In this document: positions 27,720 through 36,253 of the stretch, piece after piece
Layout: every line of letters starts with the position of its first letter
Position numbering within the stretch: the stretch's first letter is position 1
Source: Blastomonas sp.
Lineage (GTDB): Bacteria > Pseudomonadota > Alphaproteobacteria > Sphingomonadales > Sphingomonadaceae
Direction: 5' to 3'
Assembly (NCBI RefSeq): GCF_030373265.1
Contig: NZ_JAUCZC010000030.1
Span: 1 to 40,775 of the forward strand
DNA: 40,775 bases
Notes under the pieces: model-generated
What the model was told of the DNA's origin: nothing
Seen by the model: the letters and a program-made list of their open reading frames with translations, nothing else
Databases searched by the model: none
Translations under genes and position numbers: made by a program

Positions 27720-28235
27720 TCAGGGCTGCTGCAGATAGGCGATCAGATCGGCGCGCTTCTGCGCATCGGGAAGGCCTGCGAACACCATCTTGGTGCCGGG
27801 AACCACGCGGGCGGGCTTTTCCAGATACTGGAACAGCTTTTCCGGGGTCCAGGTAATGCCGCTGTTCTTGTTGGCGGGCGAGTAGTTGAACCCTTCGACG
27901 GTTCCGGCAGCACGGCCGACGATGCCGGCGAGCGAGGGGCCGACGCGGTTCTGGCCGGCTTCCTTGACGTGGCAGGTCTTGCACTGGATGAAGACCTTCT
28001 CGCCTTCAGCAGCAACGCCGGTCATGTCGGCAAACTTCGTGCCGTCGAGCGTGTCGGTATTGTCCGCAGCCGGTGCTTCGGCAGCAGCAGGCGTCGGAGT
28101 GGCGGCGGGGGCGTCAGCAGCCGGTGCGGCGGCGTTTTCCTCAGCGGCGGGGGTTTCGCTGCCGCCCGAGCAGGCGGCCAGCAGCGCGAGACCGGCAAAG
28201 GCTCCGGAATAGCGCAGTGCATTCAATCTTGACAT
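27720..28235 (-). CDS. lipoprotein cytochrome c (class I, c2-like)
   Basis: This 171-aa protein begins with a lipoprotein signal ending LLAAC (Cys22), then an Ala/Pro-rich flexible linker (about 26-63). A class I cytochrome c domain follows, with the heme site CKTCH (85-89), GPSLAGIVGR, YSPANKNSG, and the axial Met150 in PGTKMVFAGL. The domain resembles mitochondrial or c2-type cytochromes. A strong AAAAGGAGA site precedes ATG 28235, which decides the start over an upstream in-frame ATG. A membrane-anchored cytochrome at the end of a PGC is a good candidate electron donor to the reaction centre, comparable to the anchored cytochrome cy. It could instead serve respiration. Confidence 0.88.
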   Translation of the reverse strand: MSRLNALRYSGAFAGLALLAACSGGSETPAAEENAAAPAADAPAATPTPAAAEAPAADNTDTLDGTKFADMTGVAAEGEKVFIQCKTCHVKEAGQNRVGPSLAGIVGRAAGTVEGFNYSPANKNSGITWTPEKLFQYLEKPARVVPGTKMVFAGLPDAQKRADLIAYLQQP

Positions 28236-28279
28236 GAACTCTCCTTTTGCTCGGCGACCTTCGCCCTTAAGCACCCGCC

Positions 28280-28307
28280 AATATAGACGGACTGCACCGG
28301 TTGAAAA
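28280..28307 (-). promoter_or_regulatory. possible promoter of the cytochrome c gene
   Basis: On the minus strand TTTTCA (28307-28302) and TATATT (28285-28280) are separated by 16 bases, about 45 bases upstream of the ATG. The -10 is good and the -35 weak. No TGT-N12-ACA site is seen here. Confidence 0.35.
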
Positions 28308-28452
28308 GTGGGCAAGCCATAATATGAACGCGCGATGAAAGATTTTGTTCAAGCAGGGACCACTGGGCAGCGCATTAATGGCCGGTTTGCCCCCTTCGCC
28401 AATCGTCCCGCAAGATCGATACCGTTGGAATCCCGCCCGGTCGCAGAGCGGT

Positions 28453-29133
28453 TCACACCCAGAATCCCCGTCTGAACCATTTGGTGACGATGTACTTGGT
28501 TCCCGCTGTCACCGGGTTGCCGCTGTGCAGCAGGTTGAGGTTGGGCCTGCCGTCGAGACCCATATTGTTCCAGATCAGCAGCATGCCCGTGCGCGGCATC
28601 ATCTTGAAGCTGAGCTGCGGGAACTCGGTTTCGCCTCCGCTTTTGGGTTCGTTGAGGAATATCATCGCGGTCCAGCTGCGCTGGCCGCCCGCCTTGCGTT
28701 CCTTCTGCCAGTAAGACTGATTGGTGTGGAAGAAGTCGTGATGCGGCTTGAACTGCTGGCCCTTGGCATAGCGCTGCCCCTGCAGCGTCTCGCCGCGGCG
28801 CGCATCGATGCCGGTCAGCCCGCAGATGCGATCATCGATGCGCAGAACATCGGGGTGCCAGCGATCGAGATTGCAGCTGTAGCTAGTGCGAAAATCGTTC
28901 CCGTCCTGCTGGCCGGAGCGATAAAGTTCGGACGGGATGGCATCGGCATCGATCATCTGCATCATGTCGCGGCACTCGGCGCGGGTCATGAAGTCCTGAT
29001 AGCAATAGACCTGCATCGGCACGCGCACATCGTCGAAGGTGATCCGTTGCACGCGCTCGTGCGCATCCAACCGCTCACCCACCTCCCGCCCGATCCGCGC
29101 GAGTTGCCTGCGATGAAAATAGTCGGCGATCAT
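28453..29133 (-). CDS. prolyl 4-hydroxylase-like 2-oxoglutarate/Fe(II) oxygenase
   Basis: This 226-aa protein matches the P4H alpha-subunit catalytic domain family of 2-oxoglutarate-dependent dioxygenases. The iron-binding HxD is in FKPHHDFFH (about 138-146), the distal His in NLLHSGNPV (about 200-208), and the 2-oxoglutarate Lys in GTKYIVTKWFRR near the C terminus. RYAKGQQFKPHHD and GGETEFPQL are typical of bacterial P4H-like enzymes. No signal peptide is evident, so it is probably cytoplasmic. The substrate could be a protein prolyl residue, but is unknown. It stands alone between the cytochrome gene and the RcnB-like gene. Confidence 0.88.
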   Translation of the reverse strand: MIADYFHRRQLARIGREVGERLDAHERVQRITFDDVRVPMQVYCYQDFMTRAECRDMMQMIDADAIPSELYRSGQQDGNDFRTSYSCNLDRWHPDVLRIDDRICGLTGIDARRGETLQGQRYAKGQQFKPHHDFFHTNQSYWQKERKAGGQRSWTAMIFLNEPKSGGETEFPQLSFKMMPRTGMLLIWNNMGLDGRPNLNLLHSGNPVTAGTKYIVTKWFRRGFWV

Positions 29134-29192
29134 AGCTGACCGTTGTGCGCAGCGGCGGCGTCAAGTCAACCCGCCTGACGCCGTGCAACGAT

Positions 29193-29222
29193 ACAGCCCG
29201 CCGGATTGCTCCGACGGGCTGT
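29193..29222. terminator. stable hairpin between RcnB-like and oxygenase genes
   Basis: Read on the minus strand, ACAGCCCG and CGGGCTGT enclose a further CGGA/TCCG pairing with a GCAA (GNRA) loop, giving a 13-bp stem with one G-U pair. It lies 29-58 bases after the RcnB-like stop. There is no T-run, so it may be a weak terminator or an RNA-stabilising 3' end rather than an intrinsic terminator. Confidence 0.45.
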
Positions 29223-29250
29223 CGTGTCGCAGCCGTAACGGTCGTCCGTT

Positions 29251-30288
29251 TTACCAGAAGAAGTCGGGGATCACGTCCACCACCTGGCCGGAGAAGGTAT
29301 CGACCAGCAGGACGTCGCCGAAGTAGCGCACCCAGCGCAACTGGCCATAAGCGGGCGGCAGGCGATAGGCCCAGGGGTCGTTGATCCAGAAGTTGCTGGC
29401 AAAGAACGGGGCGCCCAGCGTGAAGCCTATCCCCAGCCGGCGATAGCCCCAGCCGCGCACCGGCGGGTAATAGCGCCCGGCGCGGAAGAAATTGCGGTTC
29501 TGGTTGCGAAAGCCACGCCAGTCATAGCGGTTGTCGTTGCGCCAGCCGCGGTTCCAGTTGCCGCCGCGCCCGCCACGGTTGTCCCAGTTTCGGTTGTCCC
29601 AGCCCCGGTTGCTATAGCCGCGGCGATTGTCCCAGCCGCGGCGATCATCGCGAAAGTTGCGGTTGTCGAAGCGGCGGTCCTGGCGGAAATCGCGGCGATC
29701 ATTGCGCCGGTCGACCTGGAAGTCCCTGCGATCATTGCGCCGGTCGACGCGGAAGTCGCGGCGGTCGTTCCGGCGTTCGGCGCGAAACTCGGGCCGGGTG
29801 ATGTTGCCCTGGCGCAGATCGCGGCGGTCACCGCGGCGATCCTGGCGGAAATCCCGCTGGTCGGAGCGGCGCTCCTGGCGGAAGTCGCGCCGGTCGACAC
29901 GGCGTTCCTGGCGGAATTGCTGACGGTTCTGGGGGCGTGCGGTGCCGATGTTGTTGCGGTTCTGGCCGCGGAATTCGCGTCCGCCGCCGCCGCGGTTGCC
30001 GCGCATGTCGCGTCCGCCGCCGCGATTGCCGCGCATTTCGCCGCCACCGCGCCGACCGTCGCGCTGTTGTGCGACCGGCTGCAGCCCGGCCTGCTGTGCT
30101 ATGCTCTGATTCTGCGACGCTGGCTCGATCGCCGCGGCTTCGGCCTGGGAGACCGGCAGGAGGAGGCTGGCGAACGCAAGGCCCGCGATCAGCAGCGGCA
30201 TGCGATGGAGTGTGCCCATCAGGCGCTGGCCGATGGCGAGCGCATCTGTGCCGGGGGGGTGGGTGGTTGGATAATATGACATGACCAT
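29251..30288 (-). CDS. exported RcnB-like protein with Arg/Asp-rich repeats
   Basis: The 345-aa protein has a hydrophobic signal (MPLLIAGLAFASLLLPVSQAE, just over twenty residues into the chain). Then comes a Gly/Arg-rich segment and more than ten degenerate copies of RRDFRxDRR (about residues 120-210), followed by an Asn/Trp/Gly/Arg-rich stretch. The C-terminal domain (about 265-345) is of the RcnB/YcfJ-like type, with YPPVRGWGYRRL, PPAYGQLRWVRYFGDVLLVD and VIDV-like end. RcnB relatives are periplasmic and linked to nickel/cobalt homeostasis, but that role is not implied by the repeats. The start at 30288 is taken for its AAAAAGG site; an internal ATG nearer the signal is possible. The repeat block makes the opposite strand look open. 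Confidence 0.75.
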   Translation of the reverse strand: MVMSYYPTTHPPGTDALAIGQRLMGTLHRMPLLIAGLAFASLLLPVSQAEAAAIEPASQNQSIAQQAGLQPVAQQRDGRRGGGEMRGNRGGGRDMRGNRGGGGREFRGQNRNNIGTARPQNRQQFRQERRVDRRDFRQERRSDQRDFRQDRRGDRRDLRQGNITRPEFRAERRNDRRDFRVDRRNDRRDFQVDRRNDRRDFRQDRRFDNRNFRDDRRGWDNRRGYSNRGWDNRNWDNRGGRGGNWNRGWRNDNRYDWRGFRNQNRNFFRAGRYYPPVRGWGYRRLGIGFTLGAPFFASNFWINDPWAYRLPPAYGQLRWVRYFGDVLLVDTFSGQVVDVIPDFFW

Positions 30289-30497
30289 AGTCGACCTTTT
30301 TCGAAAATGGCCTGAGCAATCGTGTCGGCAACCACGCGGCACAGGACGGTTGTGATTGCAGCCATGTCTATCAGGCCCATGCTGACCCCCAGCTTAACCG
30401 GATCATCAGGGTCTTGTTCAGAGTCGTAACACCGTGTCTGCCAGCAAAGGTGAATAAGATTGCACCAAGTAGCTGCGCGGTTTAGCCTCTGTCTTGC

Positions 30498-31163
30498 ATG
30501 AGTTCGCACGCAGTTCGCATCCTGGCGCTGCTCACCGGCACGCCCCGTCCGTTTCGTGAAGATGGCACGAAGAGCGCCATCGCGCGCCAGCCCGTAACCG
30601 GGCCGGTAATGCTGGGCGAACTGGGTTTCGAGGGCGACCAGGTGGCCGATCCGGTCCATCACGGCGGGCCGGACATGGCGGTGCACCATTATCCGTTCGA
30701 CCATTACGGCTTTTGGCAGCAGCGGCTCGACGCGCACAAATTGTTGCAGAAGCCCGGTGCCTTTGGCGAGAACATCTCGACCCGCGGGCTGGTCGAAAGC
30801 GACCTGCGCATCGGCGACCGGTTCCGGCTGGGCGAAGCGCTGGTCGAGCTGACCAAAGGCCGCCAGCCCTGCTGGAAGCTCGATCACCGCTTTGGCGTCT
30901 CGGGCAAGCAATCGGTGATGGCGGAAATCGTCCGCACCGCGCGCTGCGGCGCCTATTACCGGGTGCTGGAGCCCGGACGGGTGCAGGCAGGCGATGTGAT
31001 GCGGCTGGTCGAGCCGGGGCCGACCCCCTGGACGGTCGACCGGGTGTTCAAGCTGCTGGTGGGCGGGCAATACAAGGCGGAGCCCGAAGCGGTGCGCGCG
31101 CTGGCGCAGCTGCCGCAGCTGGCGGCTGACTGGCGCAAACGCGCCCAGGGTCTGATCGATTAA
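30498..31163 (+). CDS. MOSC domain protein (YiiM-like)
   Basis: MOSC domains occur in molybdenum-cofactor sulfurases and in YiiM-type proteins that handle N-hydroxylated compounds with Mo. The 221-aa protein has the YiiM-like order: LGELGFEGDQVADPVHHGGPD (in part, about 40-58), AVHHYPFDHYGFW, PGAFGENISTRGL (about 87-99), and the conserved cysteine in KGRQPCWKLDHRFG (about 120-133). The ATG has no obvious Shine-Dalgarno. It precedes the dipeptidase gene by 14 bases and may share its transcript. The exact substrate is unknown. Confidence 0.88.
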   Translation: MSSHAVRILALLTGTPRPFREDGTKSAIARQPVTGPVMLGELGFEGDQVADPVHHGGPDMAVHHYPFDHYGFWQQRLDAHKLLQKPGAFGENISTRGLVESDLRIGDRFRLGEALVELTKGRQPCWKLDHRFGVSGKQSVMAEIVRTARCGAYYRVLEPGRVQAGDVMRLVEPGPTPWTVDRVFKLLVGGQYKAEPEAVRALAQLPQLAADWRKRAQGLID

Positions 31164-31177
31164 AGGGAGATACGGGT

Positions 31178-32377
31178 TTGCGACATTGGATTTCGGGCGC
31201 GCTGGCGCTGGCGCTGGGCGCTGCTCCCGCGCTGGCGCAGACGGCCTCTGCCCCATCGACCGATGCTGCCGCAGTGCATGAGCGCATCCTGACGCTCGAC
31301 ACGCATCTCGACAGCCCGGCCAATCTCGACCGCACCGGCTGGGCGATTACCGACCGGCACGATGTAGACCACGACACCACCCAGGTCGATCTGCCGCGCA
31401 TGATCGAGGGCGGGCTCGATGGCGGCTTCTGGGTGATCTACACCGGGCAGGGGCCGACCGATGCCCAGGGCTATGCCCGCGCGCTCGCGCATGCGCTCAA
31501 AAGACTGCACCAGATCCACGATTTCGTCGCCGCCACGCCCGACAGCTTCGCGCTGGCGACCAGTGCTGCCGACGCTGCGCGCATCGCCGCCAGCGGCAAG
31601 CGCATCGTCTATATCTCGATGGAAAACGGCTATCCGCTGGGCATGGACCTCGCCAACCTGGAAGCCTTTTACCAGCTTGGTCTGCGCATGGCCGGGCCGG
31701 TGCACAATGGCAGCAACCAGCTCGCCGATTCGACCAATGGCGAGGCGGTGCACGGCGGCCTCAGTGACCTCGGCAAGGCCTGGGTGAAGGAGGCCAACCG
31801 GCTGGGCATCATCATCGATGCCAGCCATGCCGCGGATACGTCGTTCGACCAGATGCTGGCGCTATCCAAGGCGCCGATCATCCTGTCGCATTCGGGCCCC
31901 AAGGCGCTCCACGATCATCCGCGCAATCTCGACGACGCGCGGCTCAAGGCGCTGGCCGCCAAGGGCGGGGTGATCCAGATCAACAGCCTGTTCCTCGCAC
32001 CCGATCTGCCGCGTCCAACGGTGGATGCCATGCGCGAACGGATGCGCAACGCCGACAGCCTGCCGCCGACAGAACGCGCCGCTCTGATGAAGGAGTGGGC
32101 CAGGGTCAACGCGGCAGAGCCTCGCTCCGCCGCAGACTTCGATCGCTATATGGAGGCGGTGTTCCACTGCATCGACCTGCTGGGGGTCGACCATGTCGGC
32201 ATCGGCGCGGACTGGGATGGCGGCGGCGGCGTGCCGGGGCTCAACCAGATCAGCGACATCCCCAAGATCACCCGGGCGCTGCTTGCGCGCGGCCTCACCG
32301 AGCAGGACGTGGAGAAAATCTGGAGCGGCAACGTGCTGCGGGTGATGGCCGAGGTGGAGAAGGCCGCAGGCGGCTGA
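31178..32377 (+). CDS. membrane dipeptidase, peptidase family M19, exported
   Basis: M19 (renal dipeptidase family) enzymes are zinc hydrolases that cleave dipeptides, including some with D-residues. The 399-aa protein starts at a TTG supported by AAAGGGAGA 7 bases upstream. Its N terminus is a signal peptide (RHWISGALALALGAAPALAQ). Zinc-site motifs are LDTHLDSPAN (about 40-49), SMENGYPLG (Glu), IDASHAAD and ILSHSGPKALHDHPRNL, and VDHVGIGADWDGGGGVPGL near the C terminus. It follows the MOSC gene closely and ends one base before the convergent LytTR regulator's stop. Confidence 0.92.
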   Translation: MRHWISGALALALGAAPALAQTASAPSTDAAAVHERILTLDTHLDSPANLDRTGWAITDRHDVDHDTTQVDLPRMIEGGLDGGFWVIYTGQGPTDAQGYARALAHALKRLHQIHDFVAATPDSFALATSAADAARIAASGKRIVYISMENGYPLGMDLANLEAFYQLGLRMAGPVHNGSNQLADSTNGEAVHGGLSDLGKAWVKEANRLGIIIDASHAADTSFDQMLALSKAPIILSHSGPKALHDHPRNLDDARLKALAAKGGVIQINSLFLAPDLPRPTVDAMRERMRNADSLPPTERAALMKEWARVNAAEPRSAADFDRYMEAVFHCIDLLGVDHVGIGADWDGGGGVPGLNQISDIPKITRALLARGLTEQDVEKIWSGNVLRVMAEVEKAAGG

Positions 32378-32378
32378 T

Positions 32379-33206
32379 TCAGCGCCCCGCCATCTCCTTG
32401 ACCCGCGCCAGATAGGTGCGGCCGACGCGCAGCTCGCTGCCGTCCGCCAGGCACGCAAACCACACACCGCCGCCATTGTGGCGCAGCGATGTGATATAGT
32501 CGTTCCGCACTATGTGCGAGCGGTGCAGCCGCACGAAGCGCGACGGGTCGAGCCGCTCTTCCAGCGTCTTGATCGTCTCGTGCATCAGATAGCTGCGGGT
32601 GCCGACGTGCAGCCGCATGTAATCGCGCTCGGCATCGATGCGCTCGATCAGCTCGGCATCGATCCGCTTGAGCTCGGAGCGGTGCGGCACCCAGAATTCG
32701 CGCACCCACGACTGGCTGGCGGGCGTGGCGTCAGGCGCGGGGTTGGCGAGCACGAAGTTGCGCCGGTCCATCACGCGGGCGACCGCGCGCTCGAGCCGGT
32801 CGGTGGCGACGGGCTTGAGCAGATAGTCGATGGCCGCCAGATCGAACGCCTCGACCGCGAATGCCTGGTAGGCGGTGACGAAGATGATCGCAGGCGTCTG
32901 GTCCATCTTGCCCAGCGCGCGGGCGACGCCCATGCCGTCGAGGCGGGGCATGTTGATGTCGAGGAACACCAGTTCGGGACGCAGCTGCTCGGCCAGCCGC
33001 AGCGCCGATTCGCCGTCGCTTGCGGTGCCGACGAGGCTGATTCCGGTCAGCCGCGCGCACAGCAGTTGCAGCCGCTCGACCGCCAGCGGCTCGTCGTCGA
33101 CGATCATGGTGCGCAAGGGCGCACCTTCGGGCATCGTGCGCAGGGGCGCACCTTCTGGCATCGTGCGCAAGGGCGCACCTTCAGGGCTGTCGGGCTCAGA
33201 ACTCAT
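32379..33206 (-). CDS. LytTR-type response regulator
   Basis: This 275-aa protein has a receiver domain (about 33-150) with acidic pair VDDEP, phosphoacceptor Asp83 in LVFLDINMPRLDG, and the switch residues FVTAY and LLKPV. A LytTR DNA-binding domain follows (about 170-275; ELIERIDAERDYMRLHVG, RLHRSHIVRNDYI). It forms a pair with the upstream sensor kinase, whose stop it overlaps by 11 bases. The N terminus is odd: three 27-bp tandem repeats (33109-33189) give three copies of PEGAPLRTM, each with an in-frame ATG, so translation could begin at several places. Without the repeats the protein would start just before RTMIVDDEP, as usual for the family. Confidence 0.92.
   Translation of the reverse strand: MSSEPDSPEGAPLRTMPEGAPLRTMPEGAPLRTMIVDDEPLAVERLQLLCARLTGISLVGTASDGESALRLAEQLRPELVFLDINMPRLDGMGVARALGKMDQTPAIIFVTAYQAFAVEAFDLAAIDYLLKPVATDRLERAVARVMDRRNFVLANPAPDATPASQSWVREFWVPHRSELKRIDAELIERIDAERDYMRLHVGTRSYLMHETIKTLEERLDPSRFVRLHRSHIVRNDYITSLRHNGGGVWFACLADGSELRVGRTYLARVKEMAGR
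33109..33189. repeat. three tandem 27-bp repeats in the response regulator 5' end
   Basis: Units at 33109-33135, 33136-33162 and 33163-33189 differ at only a few positions. Each contains GTGCGC-A(A/G)G-GGCGCAC, an inverted repeat able to form a hairpin. The 27-bp length keeps the reading frame, so copy number can change without frameshift. Confidence 0.9.
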
Positions 33207-34317
33207 GGCGCACCGCCGGCAATGTCAGTTCCACCACGAAGCCTCCTTCAAACGGGACGTGCCATTCGATTCGCGCCGCGCTGCCATAGCGCGCGTCCAG
33301 CCGGTCGCGGACATTGGCCAGGCCGATGCCGCTTCCCTTGTCCTGATCGGTGGGGATGACATCGCCATCGTCGCTGACGGTGATGCGCAGCACGCCATCC
33401 TCCTCGCGCGCGCCGACGCGGATCGTCACCGGACGGGTGGCGCGCGCAACGCCGTACTTGATCGCGTTTTCCACCAGCGGCTGCAGGATCAGGCCCGGCA
33501 CGCAGCAGTTCATCAGCGCATCGGGAACCTCGATCTCGATCTTCAGCCGGTCGGGGAATCGCACCGCCTCGATCGCGAGGTAAAGCTGCTGCAGCTGGAC
33601 CTCGTCGGCCAGCGGCACATCGTCGAGCGGGTCTCCGGTCAGGCTGGTGCGGTAGAAGGTCGACAGGTTCATGATCATCGATTCGGCCTCGTCCGGGCGG
33701 TTGCGCAGCACCAGCGTCGAAAGCGAATTCAGGGTGTTGAACAGAAAGTGCGGGTTCACCTGATAGCGCAGGGATCGCAGTTCGGCCTGCTGTGCGGCCT
33801 GGGCGAAGCGCGCGGCGCGGCGCTCGGCGGCGCGCACCTCGCTGGCATAGCTCAGCGCCAGATACAGCATCGCCCAGGACATCAGGAAGTAATAGCTCGA
33901 GATCGCGAACTCGAGCACGATCGCCAGCGGGTCGATCTCGGCAATCTTCTCGCGCAGCTCGTTGTCCTCGAACACGCTGATCGGATCATAGACGTTGAAC
34001 GCGAAATAGTTGAACGACGAGATCGCCAGCGCCGCAGGGATCGCGCCGATGCACGCCGCGATGATGCGCGGGGTCAGCGGCTTGTCCTCGAACCAGCGCA
34101 GGCCCAGATACAGCGCCACGTTGGTCACGATGCCGAACACCGTGACCCCCACCCGGCGGATGACCAGCTCCTCCTGCGCGGGGAAATCCAGCACCGCCGC
34201 GCGCAGCGTGACGATGATCATGTAGAACAGCCAGAACCCCAGGATCGAAAGCAGGGCAACCTGCTGGTCTACCCTTGGCCGGGTATGGCGCGTCGCAAGC
34301 GTTTTCATCGCGCCCAT
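33196..34317 (-). CDS. LytS-like sensor histidine kinase
   Basis: This 373-aa protein has about four membrane helices (roughly 21-45, 56-75, 84-105, 132-157), a short coiled-coil-like linker (ASEVRAAERRAARFAQAAQQ), the His_kinase domain with His190 in RYQVNPHFLFNTLNSL, and a HATPase_c domain with N-box LVENAIKYGV and G-box GSGIGLANVRDRL. No extracytoplasmic sensor domain is seen, so the membrane helices themselves may sense the signal. The gene overlaps the response regulator start by 11 bases. An alternative ATG lies at 34308. The signal and targets are unknown. Confidence 0.92.
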   Translation of the reverse strand: MGAMKTLATRHTRPRVDQQVALLSILGFWLFYMIIVTLRAAVLDFPAQEELVIRRVGVTVFGIVTNVALYLGLRWFEDKPLTPRIIAACIGAIPAALAISSFNYFAFNVYDPISVFEDNELREKIAEIDPLAIVLEFAISSYYFLMSWAMLYLALSYASEVRAAERRAARFAQAAQQAELRSLRYQVNPHFLFNTLNSLSTLVLRNRPDEAESMIMNLSTFYRTSLTGDPLDDVPLADEVQLQQLYLAIEAVRFPDRLKIEIEVPDALMNCCVPGLILQPLVENAIKYGVARATRPVTIRVGAREEDGVLRITVSDDGDVIPTDQDKGSGIGLANVRDRLDARYGSAARIEWHVPFEGGFVVELTLPAVRHEF

Positions 34318-34414
34318 TCTTAACCGCAGATGACGCGTATGTCTTTAACGCCGCTGCCTGCTGGTCGAACAGGGGGGAAGGTTGGTCGAAAGCGGTGCGT
34401 CGGCAAGCGGTGGA

Positions 34415-36142
34415 TCACTCGGCCAGCGCGACCCCCGGGCTGCGCGGATCGGCATAGCCTGTCCAGCGCGTGCCATCGAACTGCGCGGCGTTGAGCTTGG
34501 ACCCCAGGTCACTGGCCACCACGGGCTGGCCCAGAGCGGCCAGCGCCTCGCTCATGCTGCCAAGGTCCGAGTCCTTTTCGACCATCAACGACCCGTTGCC
34601 GAAATAGATGTTGGGCAGCGCCAGTGCCTCGCCTGCGGGCAGGCCGAAGTCGATCACGCCGATCAGCGCCTTGGTGACGTGCATGATAATGCGCTTGCCA
34701 CCGGCAGAGCCCACCGCCAGCACCGGCCGGTCGGCGGCGTCATAGACGATGTGCGGCGACATCGACGAGAGCGGCCGTTTGCCGGGCTGCACCCGGTTGG
34801 CGACCGGCGCGCCGTTCTTCTCGGGCGCAAAGGTGAAGTCGGTCATCTCGTTGTTGAGGAAATAGCCGTTGGCGATGAGCTGGCTGCCGAACGGGCCTTC
34901 GACCGTCGAGGTCATGCTGACGACATTGCCCGCGCCATCGACCGCGACGAAATGGGTGGTGCCCTCGACCTCGCTCGAGATTGCTGCAGTGCGTGGCTGC
35001 GCGCCCGGCGGGGTGCCCGCCTCATAGCGATTGAGCGCCTTGGCCGGATCGATCATTGCGGCGCGGCTGGCGACATAGCTGGGATCGAGCAGGCCGTTGA
35101 CCGGAACCGAAACGAAATCGCTATCGCCCAGATACTGTTCGCGGTCGGCATATGCGAGCTGCATCGCCTCGCCGATCAGGTGCCAGGTCTTCGGGTCGTC
35201 ACGGCCCAGCGCGCCGATATCGTGGGCCTGGAGCATGCCGAGGATCTGCTGGACCGTGGTTGCGCCCGACGAGGGCGGGCCCATGCCGCAGACCTTGTAG
35301 CCGCGATAGCGCGAGCACACCGCAGGGCGTTCCTTGGCGGTGTAGGCGGCAAGATCGGCCATCGTCATCGCGGCCGGGTTGACGCTCGCCTTGCTGACCG
35401 CGTCGACCAGAGCCTGGCCGTGCTTGCCGGTGTAGAACGCGTCGGGGCCGTTCTTCGCCACCGCGCGCAGCAGTTCGGCGAGCGCGGGGTTGGTCACTTT
35501 CTCGCCGGCCGCCTTGGGACCGGTGGCGTTCCAGTAGATCGCGCGGGCATCGGGGAAGCGCGCCCAGATCGGCGCTAAGCGCTTCAAGGTGCTGGCGAGA
35601 ACGTTGCTGACCTCGAAGCCCTCGTCCGCAAGCCGGATTGCAGGGGCAAACACATCCGCCCAAGGCAATTTGCCCCATTTGGCGTGAGTCATCGCCATCA
35701 GCCGGATGTTGCCGGGAACGCCCACCGCGCGTCCGCCCTGAAAGGCGTCGATGAACGGCAGCGGCTTGCCGTCCTTGCCCAGCAGCCATTGGTCGGTGGC
35801 TGCAGATGGCGCCATTTCGCGCCCGTCGATGGTGCTGAGCGTACCGGTCGTCGCATCATGGTGCAGCAGCAGCCCGCCGCCGCCGATCCCCGAGCTTTGC
35901 GGTTCGACCACGGTTAGCGCCAGCATCATCGCCATCGCGGCATCGGCGGCAGACCCGCCCTTGCGCAGGATTTCCTGCCCGGCCGCGGTCGCGCGCGGGT
36001 CAGCGGCGGAAACGACGCCCTTGCCGATTTCAGCGGTGGCGGATGTGTCGCGTGGCGCCGGCGCCTGCGCGTGGCAGGCGATCGACAGCGAGGAGAGGGC
36101 GAAGGCGGCTGCGACGAGCAGCGGACGGGGAAAAGCGATCAT
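34415..36142 (-). CDS. ggt: gamma-glutamyltransferase, exported
   Basis: GGT cleaves the gamma-glutamyl bond of glutathione in the periplasm and transfers or hydrolyses the glutamyl group. The 575-aa precursor (ATG 36142) has a signal peptide (MIAFPRPLLVAAAFALSSLS...). The large-subunit GGSAADAAMAMMLALTVVEPQ and SSGIGGGG follow (about 58-85). The self-processing and catalytic site is Thr395 in EGTTHFVAVD, followed by NVVSMTSTVEGPFGS and the GSAGGKRI loop. The open frame extends upstream by 24 codons, but those lack signal-peptide character. It stands alone, with the pyrD stop about 150 bases upstream. Confidence 0.94.
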   Translation of the reverse strand: MIAFPRPLLVAAAFALSSLSIACHAQAPAPRDTSATAEIGKGVVSAADPRATAAGQEILRKGGSAADAAMAMMLALTVVEPQSSGIGGGGLLLHHDATTGTLSTIDGREMAPSAATDQWLLGKDGKPLPFIDAFQGGRAVGVPGNIRLMAMTHAKWGKLPWADVFAPAIRLADEGFEVSNVLASTLKRLAPIWARFPDARAIYWNATGPKAAGEKVTNPALAELLRAVAKNGPDAFYTGKHGQALVDAVSKASVNPAAMTMADLAAYTAKERPAVCSRYRGYKVCGMGPPSSGATTVQQILGMLQAHDIGALGRDDPKTWHLIGEAMQLAYADREQYLGDSDFVSVPVNGLLDPSYVASRAAMIDPAKALNRYEAGTPPGAQPRTAAISSEVEGTTHFVAVDGAGNVVSMTSTVEGPFGSQLIANGYFLNNEMTDFTFAPEKNGAPVANRVQPGKRPLSSMSPHIVYDAADRPVLAVGSAGGKRIIMHVTKALIGVIDFGLPAGEALALPNIYFGNGSLMVEKDSDLGSMSEALAALGQPVVASDLGSKLNAAQFDGTRWTGYADPRSPGVALAE

Positions 36143-36253
36143 TGCAGCGTTATAGCGCCGGGGCAGGGTGCGGCAAGGCTGGTGGTAAGGGAGGGGCCCA
36201 TCCCCCCTGCCCACGCCCCATTGCCGCCGGCGTATCCGTACGAAAGCTTAGAA

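Noticed and set aside
30461-30498. Leaderless promoter for the MOSC gene (TTGCAC and TTTAGC)
   Set aside because: The spacer is only 14 bases, too short to support the call.
33109-33189. Short CRISPR-like array
   Set aside because: The repeats are directly adjacent without spacers and encode a periodic peptide in frame with the response regulator.
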